Assembly (NCBI RefSeq): GCF_038051925.1
Contig: NZ_CP150634.1
Coordinates: 1,984,001-2,048,000, forward strand
DNA from: Methylotuvimicrobium sp. KM2
GTDB taxonomy: Bacteria > Pseudomonadota > Gammaproteobacteria > Methylococcales > Methylomonadaceae
DNA length: 64,000 nt
Direction of reading: 5' to 3'
The translations under genes and the position numbers were made by a program. The notes under the pieces are model-generated. The model made no database searches. It was not told the DNA's origin and saw only the letters and a list, made by a program, of their open reading frames with translations. The number at the start of each line of letters is the position of its first letter. The first letter of the stretch is position 1. Of the stretch, positions 26,920 to 34,434 are shown piece by piece.

Positions 26920-27889
26920 CGTCAAACCTTTATTGTTGAATAGCCGGTTTCCGGCATTACGCAGAGCGCAGTTGACGACGCTGCAGATGAATCTGGGTTA
27001 TCTCTGCAATCTGAGCTGCGTCCATTGCCATGTCAACGCGGGGCCTAAGCGTACCGAGTTGATGACGCGCGAAGTCATGGAAAAAACGTTGCAATTCGCC
27101 GAAAAACAAACCATACAGACCTTGGATCTGACCGGCGGATCGCCGGAAATGAATCCGGATTTTCGCTGGCTGGTCGAGACCGCTAGGCGGCAAGGCCTGC
27201 ACGTCATCGACCGCTGCAATCCGACCATTTTGGTCGAGCCGGGTTACGAATGGGTCGCCGAATTCCTGGCCGGACAGCAGGTCGAAATCATTGCGTCCTT
27301 GCCTTGCTATATCGGCGATAACGTCGACGCGCAGCGCGGCAAAGGGGTATTTTCGGCCTCGATTGCCGCGCTCAAACGACTCAACGAACTCGGTTACGGC
27401 CACCCGGACAGCGGCTTGTCGCTGAATCTGGTATTCAATCCGCAGGGCCCGGTGCTGCCGCCGCCGCAGGAAGCGTTGGAGCAGCAATACCGGGATCATT
27501 TGTTACAGGAATTCGGTATCGTTTTCAATCGCCTGTTGGCCATTACCAACATGCCGATACAACGTTTCGGTGCGGTACTGATGGCGGGCGGCAAGCATGA
27601 AACCGATAGCCGGCAGATCTTTGACGACTATCTGCGATTGCTCAAGGACGCCTATCGACCGGAAAACCTTAGCAAGGTCATGTGCAAAAGCTTGTTGAGC
27701 ATCGATTGGCAAGGTTTCGTCTATGACTGCGATTTCAATCAAATGTTGGATTTGCCGCTGGGCGGCAAAAATCCGGTTCATATCGGCGATTTGTTGTCTG
27801 AAGACCTGGATTCGGCGCCGATACAAGTGGCCGATCATTGTTTCGGCTGCACCGCAGGCCAAGGTTCGAGTTGCGGCGGTGCGCTCTAA
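26912..27889 (+). CDS. arsS: Radical SAM protein ArsS (arsenosugar biosynthesis)
   Basis: 325 aa radical SAM enzyme. The cluster motif is C32-x3-C36-x2-C39 in YLCNLSCVHCHVNAGP. LDLTGGSPEMNPDFRWLV near 73, ASLPCYIGDNVDAQRGKG near 126 and the Cys-rich end CFGCTAGQGSSCGG near 312 are typical of the ArsS family. ArsS is thought to form the C-As bond between dimethylarsenite and the 5'-deoxyadenosyl group, giving the arsenosugar precursor (established for the family). ATG 26912 overlaps the previous gene by 8 bp. It is the last gene of the four-gene cluster. Confidence 0.9.
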   Translation: MYNVKPLLLNSRFPALRRAQLTTLQMNLGYLCNLSCVHCHVNAGPKRTELMTREVMEKTLQFAEKQTIQTLDLTGGSPEMNPDFRWLVETARRQGLHVIDRCNPTILVEPGYEWVAEFLAGQQVEIIASLPCYIGDNVDAQRGKGVFSASIAALKRLNELGYGHPDSGLSLNLVFNPQGPVLPPPQEALEQQYRDHLLQEFGIVFNRLLAITNMPIQRFGAVLMAGGKHETDSRQIFDDYLRLLKDAYRPENLSKVMCKSLLSIDWQGFVYDCDFNQMLDLPLGGKNPVHIGDLLSEDLDSAPIQVADHCFGCTAGQGSSCGGAL

Positions 27890-28001
27890 TCCAAGCGGTA
27901 AATATCTCGTTGACGACATCAAACGGTTCGGCTAAAAACGCGCTCGATTGCATGATCCAAGCTCCATTTTTCCGCGCCGCCGAACAACAATGGCAGGAAT
28001 A

Positions 28002-28286
28002 TATACTCATCGCAGATTAAAATTCGGCGCCGGGGTGCCCGTCAAAGGACGCCGTAAACCCAGCACCTAAATTCCATAGCCGATTGGCTATGTTTAATAT
28101 CATGACTAATTTAGGTGCTGGATGAATTCCATAGGTCTTTGGCAATGATTCAAAATCATGGCTTATTTAGGTGCTGGGTAAATACGTCCATGTAGGCTCT
28201 ATGCCAGCTCCATGCTGGCAAAGTCTTTATCGGACACCCAGGTGACTCCTCCTGGCACTGCCGAAATTTGAAGTGCGAAAGGTATA
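28002..28286. repeat. Family B element, copy 3 (with doubled core)
   Basis: Ends are TATACTCATCGCAGATTAAAA at the left and TTTGAAGTGCGAAAGGTATA at the right. The core is enlarged: CCAGCACCTAAAT at 28059, then two ATTTAGGTGCTGG(G) units at 28112 and 28170, together with GCCAGCTCCATGCTGGC at 28201. It lies 112 bp after arsS, and the interval carries no gene. Confidence 0.8.
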
Positions 28287-28287
28287 A

Positions 28288-28650
28288 TCCTGAATTCGGC
28301 AGTTTAACCATGAAGCACAAGAAGTTCATGAAGGATTCCAAGAACTTACCAAATCCTTCTCGCTAACCTTTTTGGTGAGCGAAAGTTCTATACAAACGCG
28401 TAATAAGCTATTGAATTAACTTCCTATTCTTCATGATCTTCATGGTGAAATGCTTTTTCTACTCCCTTTTGATTGAAAAATCGTCTTAGAATAAAAGGTA
28501 TGGGATGTGTCTATCGAGGACCGCCGTAAACCCATCCATGGGGGCTTGACGGCAGCGTTCTCTGCTGCCGACATCCTCGCTAGCCACACCCCATACCTTC
28601 ATAAAGTTAACTAATTTTTGAGTATAAAGGGAGTAGGATAATACCTTAGA
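28288..28650. repeat. Family A copy interrupted by a family C MITE
   Basis: The A copy runs from AATTCGGCAG (28294) to CTTTTTCTA (28461), is broken by the MITE, and resumes with GGATAATACC after 28635. The uninterrupted copy at 17820-17840 reads CTTTTTCTAAGATAATACC, so the empty site can be read directly. Confidence 0.8.
28462..28633. mobile_element. Family C MITE, copy 1 (TA target duplication)
   Basis: About 172 bp with terminal inverted repeats CTCCCTTTTGATTGAAAAA at the left and TTTTTGAGTATAAAGGGAG at the right, flanked by TA on both sides (28460-28461 and 28634-28635). It contains no coding sequence. The second copy at 61516-61688 is about 90 percent identical by eye. TA duplication is typical of elements moved by IS630/Tc1-type transposases. 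Confidence 0.82.
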
Positions 28651-28662
28651 AACGGTCAACAG

Positions 28663-29610
28663 CTATTTTCCACAGCCGGTCAATGGGTAATTCTCCAAAT
28701 CGTCGGCAAAATCGATCGGTCCCGGAAAGTGCTTGCGTATGATTGCCGAGGTTTCTTCTTCCGAACCTTCGGTTCGCCGCATGCGGTGGGATAAGACTAA
28801 ATGCTTGACCTTTGCGGCTCGTGCGATTTTGCCGATTTCCGAAGGCGGCATGTGCAGATTACGAGCGGCTCCAGTAGCCTGTTCAGGGATGGCATGATGG
28901 GCGATCAGCAGATCGGAGCCTTCAGCAAGCTTAATTAAGGTATTGTATTCATTGCTGCTGTCGCCTGAGATGACGATGCTGCAGTCTTCTGCGTCGATAC
29001 GCCAGGCTAAAGCGGGCAAGGGGCCATGATGTACGGATATGGCGCTGATGGATAAATTCGGTGAAATGTTGAATGTTTGTATCTTATTTTTAGCGAAACG
29101 GACGTTGTGAGCTTGTATTTTATAATTACTTTGGCTGTCGGGGTTGATGTATTCGTTTAAATAACGGTAGATGCCGCTTTTACCGAACAATTTATCTATA
29201 AATTCCTTTGTCGAAGGCATAAGGTCGTTGCCTGATGGACCATAGACAGGTAAGTCTTTTTTTCGGTCGGTAAAATAGGAGCCTTTTACCAAGGCTGGAA
29301 AATCGCTACTGTGATCGACATGAAAATGCGTGTATAACAGGGCCTGCAAATCGTTGAAATCAGCGCCGGCTTTTTCGAAATTAAGACTGCTACCGGGGCC
29401 GGTATCGATCATGACTACGGCTTTATCGTCGATCCGCAGCAAATAAGAGCTCCCCGCGCGACGGTCGTTGATTTCAGGGCCGCCGGCACCCAACACTTGT
29501 AATTGAACCTTTGATCGAGAGGCTGCAGTTGATGAATAAGCGACCAAAACTAAGATCGTCAGGCTAATCGTCAAGGCGAATGCTAAAGTTTGGAGTTTGG
29601 CTCGATTCAT
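28663..29610 (-). CDS. Exported MBL-fold metallohydrolase
   Basis: 315 aa from ATG 29610, which has AGGAGA upstream; the frame is open to 29664. N-terminal hydrophobic segment (LQTLAFALTISLTILVLVAY) is a signal or anchor. The zinc site is THFHVDHSSD near residue 98, with further ligands in ISGDSSNEY near 215 and LSHRMR near 275. Overall it resembles the RNase Z/arylsulfatase-like branch that acts on small ester substrates rather than RNA, since it is exported. Substrate unknown. It is transcribed toward the arsenic cluster and stands alone between repeat elements. Confidence 0.8.
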   Translation of the reverse strand: MNRAKLQTLAFALTISLTILVLVAYSSTAASRSKVQLQVLGAGGPEINDRRAGSSYLLRIDDKAVVMIDTGPGSSLNFEKAGADFNDLQALLYTHFHVDHSSDFPALVKGSYFTDRKKDLPVYGPSGNDLMPSTKEFIDKLFGKSGIYRYLNEYINPDSQSNYKIQAHNVRFAKNKIQTFNISPNLSISAISVHHGPLPALAWRIDAEDCSIVISGDSSNEYNTLIKLAEGSDLLIAHHAIPEQATGAARNLHMPPSEIGKIARAAKVKHLVLSHRMRRTEGSEEETSAIIRKHFPGPIDFADDLENYPLTGCGK

Positions 29611-29676
29611 GTTCGTCTCCTGAGTGCTGTTTTCGGATGATTTGGGTGCGGCTCGAATTGACAAAGGAAAGGTCGT

Positions 29677-29945
29677 ATATTACTCATCGGAGATCAAAAT
29701 TCGACGCAGGGTGGGGGGCATCAAAGGGCGCCGTGAACCCAGAACCTAAATTCATAGCCAACGACCTTTGGAATTTAAGTGCTGGATGAATGCAGATTTT
29801 GCATTACGCCATGGATGGCGTGTATTAGGGCAATGCAGGGCAGAAAAATGCTCCTGCATTTTCTGCATTCATTACATCCATGTAACTCAGCAATTGCCGA
29901 GGAGCAAAAAATCTGCCATGCCGCCGACACCTGCCAATTAAGTTA
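29677..29945. repeat. Family B element, copy 4 (diverged)
   Basis: Starts TATATTACTCATCGGAGATCAAAAT and holds GGCGCCGTGAACCCAGAACC and TTTAAGTGCTGG cores. The right side is diverged: GATTTTGCAT and GGAGCAAAAAATC form the inner hairpin and no clean GGTATA end is seen. The sequence up to the esterase stop at 29954 is the same repeat. Confidence 0.6.
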
Positions 29946-29953
29946 CCAAATCC

Positions 29954-30835
29954 TTAGTCTGATGAAACAAAGAAATCGATCAATATCGCGTTGATATCCG
30001 GCCATTGCGAATGCGGTTTATCGCCTTCGCAATACCAGGTTTTTATACCGCTAGCGCAGTTCGTGTAAGCACTACATCCGTTATCGAGAGGTTCGGGAAT
30101 CGGGTCGCATTGGTTGCATGTCGCCCACCACCCCGCCGATTCCTTTCCATAACCCGGAAACAGCTTGTCTTTTGCGCTATGCATGATCATGGCCGGTATC
30201 GGGTCGGGGCAGCGGCGTTGGCGCAAGTCCTGATAATTGATACCGGCCGCGCTGGGAGCAATGGCGCTTGGAATATGTTTGGTGCCGGACATGAATGCCA
30301 AGGCCATGGCGGAGGTGCCTCCGTCGGAATGACCGGTGATATAGATTCTTTTATCGTCGATACACCATTTTTTGGCGATGAGTTCGGGAATAGTGCCGAG
30401 TTCAACGGTCGAGGTGGGCGATAGGGGCGGATGGTCGGCATAGGCGACAATCATACCGGCGGTTGTTGCCGCCAGTGTTAGATCGGTCGTTTTTTCGGTT
30501 TTGGCTCGATTGGAACCGGCAGGCGATAATACCAATAACAACGGGTGAGGGAATGTCGGATCGTAATTTAAAGGTGTGCGTACGTTATACTTGATACCGT
30601 CCGCAGTGGATTCGCCATGGGTGGCGCCGGCAGATCCCCCTTTAAGCTGTTGTATTTGACATCGGCCTTGAATTGACTCGGGTCGGTAAACGGCATTGCC
30701 CATCTGAGCATAATCACTGCTCCCGATTTCCATCAACAACATGATTAACATCAACAGAATGGGTGGCAGAAAAATCGCTGCCAACCACATGTTTCGTTTG
30801 GTCAGGTGGAGTTTGATAGTCGAGAAATCAATCAT
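29954..30835 (-). CDS. Membrane-anchored or exported PHB-depolymerase/feruloyl-esterase-type hydrolase
   Basis: 293 aa alpha/beta hydrolase. An N-terminal hydrophobic helix (MWLAAIFLPPILLMLIMLLM) anchors or exports it. GHSDGGTSAM near residue 168 carries the Ser nucleophile (GxSxG type), the oxyanion region is LLVLSPAGSN, and PHSQWPDINA near 277 gives the His. Four or more Cys late in the protein (WATCNQCDPIPEPLDNGC) could form disulfides. The layout fits the LpqC/poly(3-hydroxybutyrate) depolymerase-like family. Third gene of the EthD operon; the gap to the previous gene is 43 bp. The substrate is unknown. Confidence 0.8.
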   Translation of the reverse strand: MIDFSTIKLHLTKRNMWLAAIFLPPILLMLIMLLMEIGSSDYAQMGNAVYRPESIQGRCQIQQLKGGSAGATHGESTADGIKYNVRTPLNYDPTFPHPLLLVLSPAGSNRAKTEKTTDLTLAATTAGMIVAYADHPPLSPTSTVELGTIPELIAKKWCIDDKRIYITGHSDGGTSAMALAFMSGTKHIPSAIAPSAAGINYQDLRQRRCPDPIPAMIMHSAKDKLFPGYGKESAGWWATCNQCDPIPEPLDNGCSAYTNCASGIKTWYCEGDKPHSQWPDINAILIDFFVSSD

Positions 30836-30878
30836 TGGCGGATTCCGGATTGTGAAATTGGGTTAAATGCGCTTCAGA

Positions 30879-31502
30879 TTAGGCTTCCGGCGTGTCGCTT
30901 GGTTTATCGTTATCCTTACTCACATACATAAATGCCAGCACCACAAAAGCCGATAAACCGAATACGAACAGTAATGGCTTAAAATTGAAGCTGTCGGGAT
31001 CTTCGAGGCCTACTGAAAAAGGGATATGCGAATCGAGTTGCTTATCGTTGTCGACGATCGTGATATGGGCTAAATAATTTCCCGCGCCGTACTGGCTAAA
31101 GTCGACAATGCCGCTAAACGATCCGGTTTTGACCTTTTGCGGTTCTTGATGAAAAATTCGGGTGCCTTCCGGCTCCTTTGTGATTTCGAATTCCACGTCG
31201 ATCGTGCGTAACGCCTTGCCGCCGTAGTCAAAGACTAAATGTGTTTGACCGACTTCCGGAATCGCATTGCAATAGCCTTTGCTGCCCGATAACTCAGGGG
31301 TGTAAGCGGTGAAATGGACGCTATCGACTCCGACACGGATATTGCAGGCGTCGATTTCATCAACCGCCCCCCGATGGGCATGCGCCGGTGAAACGATAAT
31401 CAAGCTCGAGAGTAAAGGAGCTGCGATCAACAACTGCTCGAAAAAAAGACGATAGGTTAAGATCCGTGAACGTTTTGTAGTTATTATGCCTTTGTTCATC
31501 AC
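30879..31502 (-). CDS. Exported protein of unknown function with C-terminal membrane helix
   Basis: Not recognised. 207 aa with a long N-terminal signal (LLIAAPLLSSLIIVSPAHA, cleavage probable after AHA), a beta-rich extracytoplasmic domain of about 130 residues with two Cys (DACNIRVG and GYCNAIPE), then a membrane helix (about 175-195; PLLFVFGLSAFVVLAFMYVS) and a short charged tail. So it is probably a periplasmic domain tethered at its C-terminus. Adjacent ATG codons at 31502 and 31499 are both usable. It lies 19 bp after the EthD gene and 43 bp before the esterase gene, so it shares their transcript. Confidence 0.72.
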   Translation of the reverse strand: MMNKGIITTKRSRILTYRLFFEQLLIAAPLLSSLIIVSPAHAHRGAVDEIDACNIRVGVDSVHFTAYTPELSGSKGYCNAIPEVGQTHLVFDYGGKALRTIDVEFEITKEPEGTRIFHQEPQKVKTGSFSGIVDFSQYGAGNYLAHITIVDNDKQLDSHIPFSVGLEDPDSFNFKPLLFVFGLSAFVVLAFMYVSKDNDKPSDTPEA

Positions 31503-31521
31503 AGTCTCCTGTTGGGGTTGG

Positions 31522-31848
31522 CTAAAAGTCGACAGTTTCGACTTCGGAAATTAGGAATAAAGGTGCGCCGCCGCTGGAAATTTCAACGGCATGTTTAGCC
31601 GTTTCCTGCCCGCCGATTGAATTTAAACAGGCTTCCAGAGCCGGCATCGACGGAAAATAAACTTCGGCTATTCGGTGATAGGGCGCCGGCTTGCCATCGG
31701 CAGTCGAAGTTATCAATGAGGCGACGAAGCGTGTTTTACCAACCATTTTTTCTACGGCCATAGGTACGTGCTCTTCTGTATAACGGTGTTCGAAGACATC
31801 CAGGTCGGTCGGTTTAGGATACATGACAATTAACTTTGCCGCTTGCAT
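31522..31848 (-). CDS. EthD-family protein
   Basis: 108 aa dimeric alpha-beta barrel protein. KLIVMYPKPTDLDVFEHRYTEEHVPMA is the typical EthD start with the conserved His near residue 27; AEVYFPSMPALEACL near 61 is also typical. EthD-like proteins are small and mostly of unknown function; some assist degradation of ethers or oxidised aromatics. First gene of an operon with the exported protein and the esterase, divergent from a LysR regulator 117 bp away, which probably controls it. Confidence 0.82.
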   Translation of the reverse strand: MQAAKLIVMYPKPTDLDVFEHRYTEEHVPMAVEKMVGKTRFVASLITSTADGKPAPYHRIAEVYFPSMPALEACLNSIGGQETAKHAVEISSGGAPLFLISEVETVDF

Positions 31849-31911
31849 AAGTATCTCGTATAGTTCTTTAATAGCTTGCGTTATATAACAACTATTTATT
31901 AATTATGTAAA

Positions 31912-31947
31912 ATAGCCGCTTTCTATGAAAGAATAGTTTTTCTCTAT
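31912..31947. promoter_or_regulatory. OxyR-like four-part operator between ethD-type gene and lysR
   Basis: Reads ATAG-N7-CTAT-N6-ATAG-N7-CTAT, almost the OxyR consensus (which has N7 in the centre). It lies 19 bp before the LysR start and 64 bp before the divergent EthD start, the position expected for a LysR-family regulator controlling both. Binding is inferred. Confidence 0.6.
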
Positions 31948-31965
31948 GCAATTAGGCTAGCTGTT

Positions 31966-32841
31966 ATGGAAATGCATCAGATTCGTTACTTTCTGGCGGT
32001 TTGCGATAAAGGCACGTTCACACGCGCAGCACAAGCGGTCTATGTCTCACAGCCATCGATGACACAAGCAATTAAAAAGCTTGAGGAGGAGTTGGGCGGC
32101 GAACTTTTTGTAAGGGATAGAGGGGGATGCCATTTAACTGCGTTAGGTCGTTTGGTCGAACCGAATCTTCGCCGGATTTTTCTTGAAGCGCAGGCCATCA
32201 AGGCTGAAGCGATACGATTTACCCGTTTGAATACTGTGCCTATTCGTGTCGGCATGATGAATACGATCGGTTCGCAGAGCTTGAATCCGGTGTTCGCTGA
32301 TTTTCAACGCGATTTTCCTCGTATCGAGCTGGAGTTGATTGTCGATACCGAGAGTAATTTACTGAGGCAATTGGATGCGGGTTATCTCGACCTGGTGATC
32401 AGCGCGCCGATTGCTTTGCCGGTCCGGCCCTTTCAGTCGTTATTGCTATACCGGGAGCGTTACGTTGTCGCTTTCAGTCATCAGCATCGATTTAAACAAA
32501 TGCAGAACATCGATTTAAAAACTTTGCAATCCGAACCTTATCTCGATAGGCTCAATTGCGAGTTACGAGAAAAACTTAAAAGTGTGTGTCGGGATTTACA
32601 TATTGAATTATATGCGGCCTATCGGAGTAATAGCGAGGAATGGATTTTGAATATGGTTCGTGCCGGCATGGGTGTTGCCTTGATGCCTGAATTTTCTGTC
32701 CCTAAAGATACTGAACTTGTCGATTATCGCAACTTGATAGATCCTGAAATAATTCGCGATATCCATGCGATATTTCAAACGCAAGTGTCGCCAAAGCCTG
32801 AACGGCAAGCCTTGATCGCAAAATTACAACAAGGCTTTTAG
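31966..32841 (+). CDS. LysR-family transcriptional regulator
   Basis: 291 aa. N-terminal winged helix-turn-helix (MEMHQIRYFLAVCDKGTFTRAAQAVYVSQPSMTQAIKKLEEELGG trimmed to its hallmark pattern: QIRYF, TRAAQ, SQPS, LEEELGG) and a C-terminal effector-binding domain from about 92. The segment LNCELREKLKSVC near residue 195 places two Cys 10 apart, reminiscent of the OxyR redox pair (9 apart), but the rest follows the common group with an NCE motif. The promoter has an OxyR-like operator. A redox or oxidised-compound signal is a reasonable guess, not established. Confidence 0.87.
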   Translation: MEMHQIRYFLAVCDKGTFTRAAQAVYVSQPSMTQAIKKLEEELGGELFVRDRGGCHLTALGRLVEPNLRRIFLEAQAIKAEAIRFTRLNTVPIRVGMMNTIGSQSLNPVFADFQRDFPRIELELIVDTESNLLRQLDAGYLDLVISAPIALPVRPFQSLLLYRERYVVAFSHQHRFKQMQNIDLKTLQSEPYLDRLNCELREKLKSVCRDLHIELYAAYRSNSEEWILNMVRAGMGVALMPEFSVPKDTELVDYRNLIDPEIIRDIHAIFQTQVSPKPERQALIAKLQQGF

Positions 32842-32894
32842 ACGAACGGACTTTTGAGTCGGCTTTTTTTGTAGGATTTTTTAGACTAACGAAA

Positions 32895-33446
32895 ATGATG
32901 AATAGAAATATGAACATCCGCGCTATCGAGCAAATCGGCGCACAGGTCCTAAGGCGAATTGCCATGCCGGTCGAACGAGTCGACGATCCGTCTGTGATAG
33001 ATGTAATTGCTGCGATGCAAGCAACATTGGCAAGTACCGAGGGGGTTGGTTTGGCCGCTCCGCAAATTGGCGAATCGCTTAGGATAATGATAGTCGCTTC
33101 GCGTTCTACCCCTCGATATCCTAAGGCCCCTACTATGGATCCAACTGTGATGGTCAATCCCGAATTTAATGCGTTATCGAACGAGATCGCAAAGGATTGG
33201 GAAGGTTGTTTGAGTATTCCTGGTATTCGGGCTTTAGTGCCGCGCTTTCGAAGTATTAGTGTTAGTTATCTTGATGATTCGGGAGCCCGTCAGACGCAAA
33301 TATTGGAAGGCTTTGTCGCGAGGGTTTTTCAACATGAATACGATCACCTGGATGGTTTGGTTTATCTCGATCGTGTCGAAACGAATCGTGATATCGTTTC
33401 GGAACTGGAGTTTCAGAAATTGATTACCGAATGTAGTACGGCGTAA
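32895..33446 (+). CDS. def: Peptide deformylase
   Basis: Removes the formyl group from nascent proteins. 183 aa with all three motifs: GVGLAAPQIG near residue 50, EGCLSIPG near 106 with the metal Cys, and QHEYDHLDG near 147 with the HExxH-type HEYDH. It is transcribed alone after the LysR gene, not with fmt as in many genomes, so it may be a second, non-canonical deformylase. Three ATGs (32895, 32898, 32910) could start it. Confidence 0.9.
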   Translation: MMNRNMNIRAIEQIGAQVLRRIAMPVERVDDPSVIDVIAAMQATLASTEGVGLAAPQIGESLRIMIVASRSTPRYPKAPTMDPTVMVNPEFNALSNEIAKDWEGCLSIPGIRALVPRFRSISVSYLDDSGARQTQILEGFVARVFQHEYDHLDGLVYLDRVETNRDIVSELEFQKLITECSTA

Positions 33447-34200
33447 TAATTAATTTTTAAAATTAAAAGAACGGCGAACAGGGTCAACGAACAGGGTCAG
33501 GTCCTGAGGTATCCCCACGAAATAGCCAAATAAAACAATTTGCTATGGCTGAAAATTGATAGATATATTAATTTTTTTCATCGTTCCTACGCTCTGCGTG
33601 GGAATGCATCCCGGGACGCTCTGCGTCCCCAGAGGTCGATAATCCCGACAAGAGCAACGATACATTCTCTACAGTTTCTTAATCCGATTGCCCGCTGCAG
33701 TCGACGCAGAGCATGGGAACGAGCGTTTTGTGGTACATCAGGGTACATCAGGGTCAGGTCTATATTTTATGCTAAATCCTCAGGTTAGGGTTTCCAAGTA
33801 ATTAAAAGGTAGGATCAAAATAGCGAAATCGTTTCCAGCCTGAAAGATCAAGTCATTTAACACAAGCACATAAAGGGTTGCGGTTGCAGTATAAACAAAG
33901 GGAGGCATCCCGAGCGCAGCAGTTCGAGACAGCAAATTGTTTTGATGCTCGATGGGTGCAATGTTTCTGCCTTCGTAAAGACCTTTAACGATCAGTCTAT
34001 ATTCTCAATAAATCTATTTTCCTCTTTATGCTTCTATAACGCCGTTTCTTGCTATTCGAAGTGAAAAGCATTTTCTGTAACTATTCAGTCCCCCGGAAAT
34101 TATCGTTCCCACGCTCTGCATGGACCGCTCCAGCGGTACGAGACGCTAGAGCGTCTCGGTCTTCATTTCCACGCCGGAGCGTGGGAACGAGAGGGGGGGG
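33447..34200. repeat. Repeat-rich region, family D and others
   Basis: About 980 bp between def and the porin gene. GGGTCAACGAACAGGGTCAGG at 33481, a D block at 33577-33725, two direct GGTACATCAG units at 33732-33751, and a second D block at 34077-34196 containing GTAACTATTCAGTCCCCC, the hairpin GAGACGCTAGAGCGTCTC and a poly-G stretch. No gene is seen. 34200-34370 is AT-rich and probably carries the urea-module promoter. Confidence 0.65.
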
Positions 34201-34372
34201 TGAATAATTACCATTTTCTAGTTAATAGTTTCTATAACGAATAATCCAACTTTTTAACGCGTTATATTCCTTGAACGACAAGAAATGATTCGGTTTCATC
34301 TTCTATACGTCATTTAACTAATGAGTCATTTGACTGATTGTTCAAATGTTTCCGCCAAAGAATAATCGATTA

Positions 34373-34414
34373 CAGCCTTATTCGGCTGCGCCGGTATAAA
34401 CCGGTGCATTTTTT
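34373..34414 (+). terminator. Leader hairpins ending in a T-run before the porin gene
   Basis: CAGCC/GGCTG (34373-34388) is followed by an 8-bp stem GCGCCGGT/ACCGGTGC (34388-34407) with an ATAA loop and then ATTTTTT. The second is a good intrinsic terminator only 20 bp before the start codon, and the two stems share base 34388. An attenuator of the urea module is possible. Confidence 0.5.
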
Positions 34415-34434
34415 GACTCTTTGGGGGAATGATC

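Noticed and set aside
33540..33788. Open frame of 82 codons after def
   Set aside because: It spans a family D block and short direct repeats, with no start signal and no recognisable protein.
28659..34000. CRISPR array or defence island
   Set aside because: Repeats in the window are dispersed families, not regularly spaced direct repeats with unique spacers, and no cas or known defence genes were found.
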